32,510 nucleotides of DNA, from the NCBI RefSeq assembly GCF_002879865.1, contig NZ_PNXY01000048.1, positions 1 to 32,510 on the forward strand, given 5' to 3'. Source of the DNA: Paraburkholderia rhynchosiae (GTDB lineage Bacteria > Pseudomonadota > Gammaproteobacteria > Burkholderiales > Burkholderiaceae). The translations under genes and the position numbers were made by a program. The notes beneath the pieces are model-generated. The model saw nothing but the letters and a program-made list of their open reading frames with translations, was not told the origin of the DNA and did no database searches. Positions within the stretch are counted from its first letter, which is position 1, and each line of letters begins with the position of its first letter. This document shows positions 16,146 to 23,040 of this stretch, in pieces.

Positions 16146-16691
16146 ATGAAAATCCGTACGCGGTTCGTCACCGCAATATTGGCGGTGCTCGTCGCCATCG
16201 CGGTGCTCTTTGTCCCGTTGCCGCAGCGAATCGGGCTCGACACGCGCATCGTTACGGTTGCGTCGGTACAACGCCCTCCCACGGTCGTGTTCGACTATGT
16301 CACGACGCCGGCTCACTGGCCAGTCTGGCATCCGTCATCGCTCGCGGTCAGCGGTTCGGTGGACCATTCGCTCGATGTCGGCGAGCAGGTAACGGAGGAA
16401 TTCAGGGTGGCGGGCAGGCGTGGCCGCGTGGTGTGGACAGTCGTGACACGTGTGCGCCCGAGCAGGTGGGTGATAGCAGGAAAGATTGACGGCAGACCGG
16501 CCGGCACCGTCACTTATTCGCTGATATCGACCGTGAGCGGAACGCGTTTTGAACGTGAGTTCACTTATCGCGCGCCGTCGTTGTGGTTCGCGATATTGAA
16601 CTGGTCCGTGCTTCGCGCGCGGATTCAATCTGAATCGGATACGGCAGTCTTGCGACTTAAGAGCCTTGTGGAAGCGTCACCGCAGCATTAG
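16146..16691 (+). CDS. membrane-anchored SRPBCC (polyketide cyclase/dehydrase-like) protein
   Basis: A 181-residue protein with an N-terminal hydrophobic segment, FVTAILAVLVAIAVLFVPL, acting as uncleaved anchor or signal. A START/SRPBCC helix-grip fold follows (about 40-180): RPPTVVFDYVTTPAHWPVWH is the usual opening block of the family, with GEQVTEEFRVAGRRGRVVWT strands after it. SRPBCC proteins bind hydrophobic ligands; the ligand here is unknown. ATG 16146 is preferred, with GGGAG about 11 bases upstream; an in-frame GTG at 16122 would add eight residues. It lies downstream of the FAD monooxygenase on the same strand but 355 bases away, so co-transcription is uncertain. Confidence 0.8.
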   Translation: MKIRTRFVTAILAVLVAIAVLFVPLPQRIGLDTRIVTVASVQRPPTVVFDYVTTPAHWPVWHPSSLAVSGSVDHSLDVGEQVTEEFRVAGRRGRVVWTVVTRVRPSRWVIAGKIDGRPAGTVTYSLISTVSGTRFEREFTYRAPSLWFAILNWSVLRARIQSESDTAVLRLKSLVEASPQH

Positions 16692-17135
16692 CAATGTCGC
16701 TCGGCTGGCGTTGTGACGTGGCGCTTTCCCGACCAGGCTGGATCCTTGGGTACAAGTCTGCTGGTGGCCATTCGTGAGGTCAATCGCAGTGCAAGAGGGT
16801 GCCATATGTGGAACCGGGTCAGAGTCGGCGCGCGGGCCAGGAACGGACGTCGAGGTACCAGCTTGGGATCGCTCTGAAGCGGACTTTTGCGAACTGTTTC
16901 GCGCACGCACCGAAGAGGTCACAGGACCATCGAGTCTGGGGAACGTGAACCCGGCGGAGTTCGCATTGCCCGGCTTTGATTCGCGCGTCGCGCTGGTCAG
17001 GTTCGGCGCGACGTGGACGCCCTTCAAGCGCGCACGACCCAAGCAATCGCCCAGCCACGACGACGGCAATGCCGGCGGCGCGTTCGCGCTGGACATCGCC
17101 ACGCGGCGCGGGCGCGCAAGGCCGCGCGCGTCGAT
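16692..17135. other. no recognised gene
   Basis: Open frames run on both strands (16774-17220 plus, 16677-17102 minus), but neither has a recognised domain or ribosome binding site and both run into or beside real genes. It separates two genes converging on this gap and may hold their terminators; no clear T-tailed hairpin was seen. Confidence 0.5.
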
Positions 17136-18506
17136 TCACGCTTTTGGCTTAATGTTCTGGTTGACTCTGAACAGGTTATTGGGATCGTACTTCGCCTTGA
17201 TCGAGGCGAGGCGCTCGTAGTTTGCGCCGTAGCTTAGTTCGACTCGGTTCTCGGCCTCGTCGGCATCGAGGAAGTTGACGTAGGCGCCTTCCAGATTGAA
17301 CGGATGGATAGCCCTCCAGTAGGCACGGCCCCAGGTCTTAAGCGCCTCCGCGTCCTTGGGATCCGGACTAATCGCGGCAATTACCATCGAAAAAGACGCG
17401 TCCCGCGCGCTCCATGGCGTGGCATCCCTGGGTACCCGCCGAACGGCGCCGTCTATGGGGTAAAGGTGCATCAGGCAGAATGGGGTCGGTGCGTTGAGCG
17501 CGTTGGCGATGTGCACGTCGATCGCCTCATCAGGCAGCGCCTTGACAAAGTCGCCCTTCCAGTACCACTGCAAGCCTTTAGGGAAGAACGGGTCGAACAG
17601 ACTGTTGATGGCAGTCCACGGCATCTCGCCCATCCAGTTGAACAGCGGGTCGGGCAGTTTCTCGAGCAGCGAGGCCATGAGCTTCTGACCTTCTGGGATC
17701 GGCCCGTTGAAAGCGCCGATCAGAGCACAGGCGCGTTTGTTCCAGTGCTCGTTGGGGAAGGGATCGGTTGGAGGCACGGTTTTGAGGCCGACAAACAGAC
17801 CCAGCTCTTCGGGGGCGTGTGGGATGAAGTCGCGGTACATCGCCATAACCTGCCGGGCGTCCTGGGCGTCCCAGAAGATCGGACCGGCGAACACCATTCT
17901 GGCCCAGTGGGCCTGAAACAGAAAACTCGTGACCACGCCGAAGTTACCGCCGCCGCCGCGCACCGCCCAGAAGAGGTCAACGTGCTGGTCCTTGTTAGCG
18001 GTGACGAAAGAGCCGTCGGCCAGCACGACATCCACCTCCAGCAAATTGTCGACGGTGAGGCCGTGCTTGCGCGTGAGGTAGCCGGTTCCTCCGCCCAAGG
18101 TCAGGCCTGCGACCCCGGTGCTGCCGACGATGCCGACCGGTACGGCGAGGCCAAAGGCGTGGGTCGCGTGATCGAGATCCGCTGCAGTGCAGCCTGGATC
18201 GACACGCACGGTGCGGCTCGCTGGGTCGACGCGCACGCTGCGCATCTGCGACAGATCGATGACCAGCCCACCGTCGCAGCTGCCCAAACCGGGGCCGTTG
18301 TGTCCGCCTCCACGGATTGCGAGAAGCAGTTGGTTATCGCGCGCGTAGTTGACCGCCGCTATGACATCGGCGGCGTCGGTGCAGCGAGCGATCACCCTGG
18401 GCCGCTTATCGATCATGCCGTTGTACAGCGCTCGCGCCTCGTCGTAGTCCTTGTCTGACGGACCGATCAGCCTCCCGCGAAATCCCTGAATCGCAAATTC
18501 GTCCAT
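17136..18506 (-). CDS. FAD-linked oxidase, berberine-bridge-enzyme type
   Basis: A 456-residue PCMH-type FAD oxidoreductase. The FAD-binding half shows RPRVIARCTDAADVIAAVNY, the flavin-attachment motif RGGGHNGPGLGSCDGG with His69 as the probable covalent link, VGIVGSTGVAGLTLGGGTGY, and AVRGGGGNFGVVTSF. The C-terminal BBE motif is AYVNFLDADEAENRVELSYG followed by NYERLASIKAKYDPNNLFRV and NQNI. In plant bicovalent enzymes a Cys in the second loop also links flavin; here GSTGVAG has none, so a single covalent bond is inferred. A GAGGG ribosome binding site lies just before ATG 18506. Such enzymes oxidise sugars, alcohols or alkaloids; substrate unknown. No partner gene is adjacent. Confidence 0.92.
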   Translation of the reverse strand: MDEFAIQGFRGRLIGPSDKDYDEARALYNGMIDKRPRVIARCTDAADVIAAVNYARDNQLLLAIRGGGHNGPGLGSCDGGLVIDLSQMRSVRVDPASRTVRVDPGCTAADLDHATHAFGLAVPVGIVGSTGVAGLTLGGGTGYLTRKHGLTVDNLLEVDVVLADGSFVTANKDQHVDLFWAVRGGGGNFGVVTSFLFQAHWARMVFAGPIFWDAQDARQVMAMYRDFIPHAPEELGLFVGLKTVPPTDPFPNEHWNKRACALIGAFNGPIPEGQKLMASLLEKLPDPLFNWMGEMPWTAINSLFDPFFPKGLQWYWKGDFVKALPDEAIDVHIANALNAPTPFCLMHLYPIDGAVRRVPRDATPWSARDASFSMVIAAISPDPKDAEALKTWGRAYWRAIHPFNLEGAYVNFLDADEAENRVELSYGANYERLASIKAKYDPNNLFRVNQNIKPKA

Positions 18507-18515
18507 GACGCCGCC

Positions 18516-18527
18516 CTCTTTAAAGAG
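18516..18527. promoter_or_regulatory. 12-bp palindrome upstream of the FAD oxidase
   Basis: CTCTTTAAAGAG is a perfect palindrome overlapping the ribosome binding site region of the oxidase (minus strand). It could be an operator or a weak hairpin over the translation start. Confidence 0.4.
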
Positions 18528-19188
18528 TTACTCCATTGCGCGCCCGCGCGACGACGCGCTGACGTACCAGGAAGCCTCGCGCCGAACAGTGCACAGGAAC
18601 GAAATCGGCGCGTGGGACCAATCAGCATTTACGCACGTATCTGCTAGCCGTACGCGTGCCTTAGCCTCGCCCCTCACATGATCAAAAGCATAGTGCTTCG
18701 ATGGAACTTCCGATCGGCAACCGGAAGAAAGACGAGCGAGCAACCTGTCAAATGAACCAATCGGCGGCCGCTCTTTGTCCAGGAGAAAAAAGGGGCGCGT
18801 CCAACCAGAGAACTTGACCGGCCAGACGGCATGGAAGCGCCCGTCGCAGCCTCAAATGGTCATCTGAATGGCCGCTGCCGGGAATTCCCAAGGTCTCTTT
18901 CGGGTCCGGGATATGCCATTGATACAGCCAGTCGCCAGCAAGGGATCGCGCGGAGTACGGTCCCATTGCCGACGTTCGGTGAGGACACCCAAGATTCTGC
19001 ATCGCTTTGCAGGTTTACTGTGGCGGCACAGTGACTACACTTGGTAAGGCTCGCGGATCTCAGGTGCGCGGCCTTCTCGATTCGTTGCGCACACTCCACG
19101 CCGTCCCGAAGAGCAGTTCGAGGAGGCTGCACACATTGTTTCTGCGGCGTGCTCGTCGTGTTGGTCCATGAAACAGGAGGAGACAATC
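18528..19188. other. no recognised gene; divergent promoter region
   Basis: About 660 bases between the FAD oxidase and the small protein at 19189, which are divergent. Short frames on both strands have no recognisable motif. It must include both promoters; I cannot place them with confidence. Confidence 0.5.
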
Positions 19189-19479
19189 ATGCAAACCGTA
19201 ATAAGGACATATTCCGGAAAGGGTGCAAAGGAGCTATTCGATCTGCTGGAGAAAAGAGCGGCTGACGTCGAAGAACTGCTGCGTTCGGTCAACGGTTTCG
19301 TCGGCTACACGCTCGCACGCAGCGGCGATGGCGGATTCTCCGTTACTGTCTGCCAAGACAAGGCGGGCATCGATGAAAGCGTGCAAAAGGCGAAGGACTG
19401 GATCGCGAAGAACGCTGGAAACACGGGCGCGGCCGCGCCAGAAATATCGGAGGGATCAGTCCTCATTCACCTGAAGTAA
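19189..19479 (+). CDS. small protein of probable dimeric alpha/beta-barrel fold
   Basis: A 96-residue protein starting MQTVIRTYSGKGAKELFDLL. Strong ribosome binding site GGAGGA ends 7 bases before ATG 19189, which decides the start over an in-frame ATG at 19168. The pattern of an opening beta strand, a long helix (AKELFDLLEKRAADVEELLR), a strand with NGFVGYTLARSGDGGFSVTV, then a second helix resembles antibiotic-biosynthesis-monooxygenase-like (ABM/EthD type) small barrels. That assignment is tentative. It ends SEGSVLIHLK. It is a single gene with its own promoter region. Confidence 0.75.
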   Translation: MQTVIRTYSGKGAKELFDLLEKRAADVEELLRSVNGFVGYTLARSGDGGFSVTVCQDKAGIDESVQKAKDWIAKNAGNTGAAAPEISEGSVLIHLK

Positions 19480-20129
19480 CTTTGCCCCTCCACTGGCACC
19501 CCTGAAATCAGCGCGCGGATTGCGAAGTTGCAAGCGGCCTCACCGGCTGCTGCACAAGCACACTTCTTGCCCAGTTCACCGGAGCTTTTACATTATCCGG
19601 AAGAGCCCACTGAGCGGATTGAGAATTCCGCGATCTCATGAGGGGGCTGCGGACGGCTTGTGTTGAACCCGGCAGCGTTCTCCGCGAACAAGCAGCACCA
19701 CGCCGCTGCCGGTCCAACGTACGCATCCGTTTTGTTTTCATCGAGCGGCGAGTCGCGGACAGCCGAGGACGTGACTCATGTCAAACGTTGAACGGCCGGT
19801 CCGGGAGAGGATCACCTGGCCCGAGTGGGTCCGATCAGTGCCTGACGCGGCCGGATCGACGTTGCACGCGTCGCTGGCTCTCGCATTGGACCGTGCTCGG
19901 CCACAACCCGTTATTCGCCAGCGACTTCGGCCGCCAGCTGGAAAGTGAATCATAGCGCCGTGACGTTGCGCCTCGTGCCGTTACGTACCGCGCCCACGCC
20001 GCGCCAACAAATATGGGCATTTACGATGAGGTTTCTTTGCTAAGGGTGCCAAGGGGCGCTGAGTTACTAACGGATGCGGTTGTTCGGTCATTCAACGACC
20101 GGGTGGGAAAAGAATAGCCGATCACACCT
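19480..20129. other. no confident gene; one doubtful fragment
   Basis: A 56-codon plus-strand frame at 19778-19948 (MSNVERPVRERITWPEWVRS, then VPDAAGSTLHASLALALDRA) vaguely recalls the middle of GcvA-type LysR regulators, but the similarity is too short to call. Nothing else is recognisable. Confidence 0.4.
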
Positions 20130-20300
20130 TCAGGGTGAGGCCTGCCAAGCGATCAGCACGACGCCCTGCACGCGGCCGACGCGCTCACCGCCGGGCAGGA
20201 TCACGAAAACAATTAGCGCCATCGCGGCAATCCAGACGAGATTCATGATGCCGCCGACGAACAACAATGCATTAGCAGCCAACAGCAACCCACGCAGTAA
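20130..20300 (-). pseudogene. DUF2182 membrane protein, C-terminal fragment
   Basis: The minus frame reads GLLLAANALLFVGGIMNLVW, IAAMALIVFVILPGGERVGR and VQGVVLIAWQASP before a stop. This matches the last two transmembrane segments of DUF2182 (predicted metal-binding integral membrane) proteins, where VGVMNLLWIAAL and LPGGRxxSRIxGxxLIAWG are conserved. The rest of the protein, including its His-rich part, is missing. The usual Cys-Cys pair before the segment is not visible. Confidence 0.65.
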
Positions 20301-20439
20301 ATCCGATGACGCATCCCGAGCTGGATGCTGCCTGCGACGCCAGCACGCCAGTGCGCAGTGAGGAAATTGACTGGTGAACGGCACTGCGTCAGGCAGGCGC
20401 GCTTGAGCTGCGACAACTGATAGACACCCGGACCCGATG

Positions 20440-20592
20440 CTACGTCGAGAAAAAACGCGCGCCCTGACTGATACCGAGCGTATCGAGCAAGGCGTCGTTC
20501 GACTGCGTGGTCAACTCAGTGAAATACTCGTGACAAGGTCCTGCTACCGACTCGCAACTTTCGCGCTCAAATGCGCCGAAATCGGTTTGTTC
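20440..20592 (-). pseudogene. SAM-dependent methyltransferase N-terminal fragment
   Basis: The minus frame reads EQTDFGAFERESCESVAGPC, HEYFTELTTQSNDALLDTLG and ISQGARF before a stop. This is the typical opening of small class I methyltransferases (FERAGWExVAxxYHxxFxxLTxQ, then LLDAAGVxxGTRLLDVATGPG). The fragment stops just before SAM-binding motif I, so no enzyme remains. Confidence 0.6.
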
Positions 20593-21117
20593 GATGGATT
20601 CGACTCCTCTTGACCATGAGCTCGACAAGTGAATGATGGCTATCACCGCCGCTCTGCCTGGCGTCCGAATTTATCGGCGGCAACGACACGGCGCAGATGA
20701 TGGGTTCTGGCAAAAACTTGCGCCAGCACGGTCCTCATTCGGCAAAAGCGATGACTGCGAACGCCGACAGGACCTGTCGAAATTTAGGCTTTTCACCGAA
20801 TAATGCGAATCCAATATGCCGATGGTTTGTTTTTCCCCTGTCGCTTTCAAGGATAGATTGGGGCGAAAGGGGAGGCCTGACGCGCCGGCGCGCGCAAAGC
20901 GTTAAACGCCGTTGCGACGCGCCGAGATGGGGCTGCTGCTGCTGGCGGTCTCGACACCGTTATGGGTGACCTCGGTCTGCCTCAAAGAATCACGCCTCCT
21001 GCGTCGGCAGTGGTACAGACTGGCGCGGACGTCCGGGCAAGAATGACCTCCCTGCGAAGCGCGCAGCCGCACAATGACATGTACGGGCAAGTAACATTGT
21101 TATTACGTCGGCGTTAT
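20593..21117. other. no recognised gene; contains the mazEF promoter region
   Basis: No credible coding sequence. A short inverted repeat TAACA-T-TGTTA at 21092-21102 lies 16 bases before the mazE start and could be the antitoxin operator. A 40-codon frame near 20923-21044 (MGLLLLAVSTPLWVTSVCLK) has no family. Confidence 0.45.
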
Positions 21118-21498
21118 ATGAAAACGACGATCCGCAGAATGGGTAATTCGCAGTGTGTGCTGATTCCAAAGCCCGTCCTCGTGCAGCTTGGGTTGGAGAA
21201 CGAAGTCGAAATGGAAGTGGAAGACGACGCGATTGTGCTTCGGCGCCCGCGCCACAAAGCGCGTGAAGGTTGGGCCGAGGCGAGCAAGGCGCTAGCCGAT
21301 GCCGGTGACGACGCAGTGGTGATGGGTGAGTTTGGAAACGCCGACGATGCGGAGTTCGCATGGCAGTGCGCGGCGAAGTCTGTCTCGTCGGGCTTGATCC
21401 GACATTGGGAAGCGAAATTCAAAAGACACGGCCCGGTGTTGTGGTGTCGCCGCCTGAAATGCACGACCACCTGCGAACGGTCATCGTGGCACCGATGA
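21118..21498 (+). CDS. mazE: MazE-type antitoxin with an unusual C-terminal extension
   Basis: A 126-residue frame. Residues 1-50 are an AbrB-like MazE DNA-binding domain (MKTTIRRMGNSQCVLIPKPV, then LGLENEVEMEVEDDAIVLRR). Residues 51-82 are the usual toxin-binding tail ending GEFGNADDAEFAW. Related antitoxins stop about here. In this copy codon 83 is CAG at 21364-21366, one base from TAG, and reading runs on for 44 residues in a frame overlapping mazF. The extension (QCAAKSVSSGLIRHWEAKFK and beyond) has no recognisable fold. Either the stop was lost by mutation or the base is a sequencing error. GNSQC replaces the usual GNSQG. The ribosome binding site is weak. Confidence 0.82.
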   Translation: MKTTIRRMGNSQCVLIPKPVLVQLGLENEVEMEVEDDAIVLRRPRHKAREGWAEASKALADAGDDAVVMGEFGNADDAEFAWQCAAKSVSSGLIRHWEAKFKRHGPVLWCRRLKCTTTCERSSWHR

Positions 21499-21680
21499 CC
21501 TCGAAGGGACGCTCGGCGCCTTTCCGCATCCCAGTGACGTTCAAACGAAAACACGGGTTGATCCTGTTTGACCGGATCCGGGCCGTAGACAAGGTGCGCA
21601 TGGTAAAGAAAGAAGGCGCAATTGCCGATAGAACGATGTCGGACACCCTGCACATCTTGCAGGAAGTGTTTGCTGAGTAG
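21360..21680 (+). CDS. mazF: MazF/PemK-type endoribonuclease toxin
   Basis: A 106-residue PemK-family toxin, normal length, that cleaves single-stranded mRNA at short specific sites. Family blocks are RGEVCLVGLDPTLGSEIQKT, RPGVVVSPPEMHDHLRTVIV, APMTSKGRSAPFRIPVTFKR, GLILFDRIRAVDKVRMVKK and TLHILQEVFAE. The Arg in KTRP and the Thr/Ser in APMTSK are the expected catalytic neighbourhood and are present. GEVCLV replaces the usual GEVWLV. Its ATG lies inside the end of mazE, so translation is coupled. Target site unknown. Confidence 0.92.
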   Translation: MAVRGEVCLVGLDPTLGSEIQKTRPGVVVSPPEMHDHLRTVIVAPMTSKGRSAPFRIPVTFKRKHGLILFDRIRAVDKVRMVKKEGAIADRTMSDTLHILQEVFAE

Positions 21681-21688
21681 GAGAGGCA

Positions 21689-22192
21689 ATGGTCGAAAGA
21701 CTCTGGACCGTGGCTCGCTTTCCCAGCGGCGCGTGGAGGTTCGGCGGCAAGCGGAGCGGCCCCGTATACTCCGAATGTGAGCTTTGGGAGATCAGCGCTG
21801 TGACGGGGAGAGCGGCGGGAAAGAAGGCGCAGGCAAAGCGGAGCCGCAATCGCACGCAAGCGTCCACGGATACGCGAGCGGGCGCGAACAATGGGACGTC
21901 AATGGGTGAAGTGAAGCTTTCATTCGGCGAAGGGTTCAGGGGCCTGACGACGGGGAGTGTCCACCACGTTCTCTCCGATCAATACGCGTACCTTGCGGTT
22001 CTCGAATTCTTTGAGCGCGTGATCGATATCCGTGGAAGCGCCCCCTCGCGGATTTTATCGCGCATTGCTATCACAAGCGCTTTTGTCGGCACGGACAGCT
22101 GCGAGGTTGACGACAGCATCGAGCCCATTTGTTCTTCCTTGGCGTTGCTAACGTTCTTTCCACGCTCCCGTCTCCACCTTGCACGTCCTTAA
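21689..22192 (+). CDS. hypothetical protein downstream of mazF
   Basis: AGGAG lies 5 bases before ATG 21689, and the first 70 residues (MVERLWTVARFPSGAWRFGG, then ITGRAAGKKAQAKRSRNRTQ-like basic stretch) look like a small Burkholderiaceae protein with a compact N-terminal domain and a Lys/Arg/Ala-rich tail. The frame runs on to 167 residues, but the second half lacks such character and may be read-through of a lost stop. No function can be assigned. It starts 8 bases after mazF and is probably co-transcribed with mazEF. Confidence 0.5.
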   Translation: MVERLWTVARFPSGAWRFGGKRSGPVYSECELWEISAVTGRAAGKKAQAKRSRNRTQASTDTRAGANNGTSMGEVKLSFGEGFRGLTTGSVHHVLSDQYAYLAVLEFFERVIDIRGSAPSRILSRIAITSAFVGTDSCEVDDSIEPICSSLALLTFFPRSRLHLARP

Positions 22193-22973
22193 AGATACCG
22201 CCATTCTCCCCTGACGCGGACCTACGTCTCCGCCATCCGCCAACTCTTGCCAACCGGTCGCTTGGCGGCCCCATATCCAAGCCCGCCCGCACCGTTTTGC
22301 ACGGCGCCATCTTACTTAGCAACACTGATTTAATTATTGCGGCGATCTTTGCAACGCGACAATACACAACGCGCATGCGCTTGCTCTGTGCGTTAGACCA
22401 CATGTGAACGCGTCGCCGCAAGAGGGCGGTGCAAGCGTTGCGACACATCTTGCGGCAAACGTTCCAGAAGTGTTTTTCTGCACGCGTGCATCGAGATGTA
22501 CTGGCTTATTCCCGTTCAAGATCGATTTCATCCGGGTTTTTCCACTCGTCAAAAGGGCGTCTACGCGGTGTGGTGTTTTCGCCTTACACAACATCATCAA
22601 TGCATGGCTGGCGTGCTGTATCGCGTTTGAAACACTTCGAGTCTATTGCGATAGCACAAGCGGGCCATTGCCGTGCATCGGCCTGCGTCAAGCGAGCCCT
22701 TGGTTTCATTTGGCTATTCGCGTCCCTGACGATGATTTCGCATTCTTCGAACAGTTCATCGATGAAACGTATTTAGCCCTCGATGGTTGCACCGCAACAT
22801 CCTTCAGCAGTCGAATTGTTGCCGGTAAAGGATTGGGCACCTCCTGGCACGGGCTTCGCTATATGCCTCGCCGGCTGCTGGACCCGGTCGTTGCGATAGC
22901 AGTGACTGCTTGCCGAATAAGACCCTGAACTTCTACGCCGCACGCCAGACCTCCGAGGCTCTCTGAATGTTCT
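22193..22973. other. long non-coding region upstream of pgaA
   Basis: About 780 bases, visibly more AT-rich than the operon downstream. A 174-codon frame at 22404-22928 starts with GTG, has no ribosome binding site and an odd Cys/Phe-rich composition, and is not credible. The region probably carries the pga promoter and regulator sites, but I cannot place a clear -35/-10 pair. Confidence 0.5.
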
Positions 22974-23036
22974 CCATGCGTCATTTGCATGACGCATGGC
23001 CTCGATTTGTCTGAACGTCGGTATCGACAAACGAGG
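22974..23036 (+). promoter_or_regulatory. tandem hairpins in the pgaA leader, second one pairing the SD
   Basis: Hairpin 1: CCATGCGTCAT (22974-22984) and ATGACGCATGG (22989-22999), a perfect 11-bp stem around TTGC. Hairpin 2 starts at the next base: CCTCGATTTGTC (23000-23011) pairs with GACAAACGAGG (23026-23036) with one bulged A. The right arm contains GAGG (23033-23036), the pgaA Shine-Dalgarno, 4 bases before ATG 23041. The site ACGAGGA overlaps a CsrA-like A(N)GGA core. In E. coli, CsrA blocks pgaA translation at its leader; a similar role here is inference. Hairpin 1 alone could also be a DNA operator. Confidence 0.7.
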
Positions 23037-23040
23037 AACC

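Noticed and set aside
17304..18458. Plus-strand frame of 384 codons opposite the FAD oxidase
   Set aside because: Antisense to a gene with clear FAD and BBE motifs; composition His/Arg/Val-rich without a motif.
22404..22928. 174-codon frame in the pgaA upstream region
   Set aside because: GTG start without ribosome binding site, unusual Cys/Phe-rich composition, no family; more likely non-coding leader and promoter DNA.
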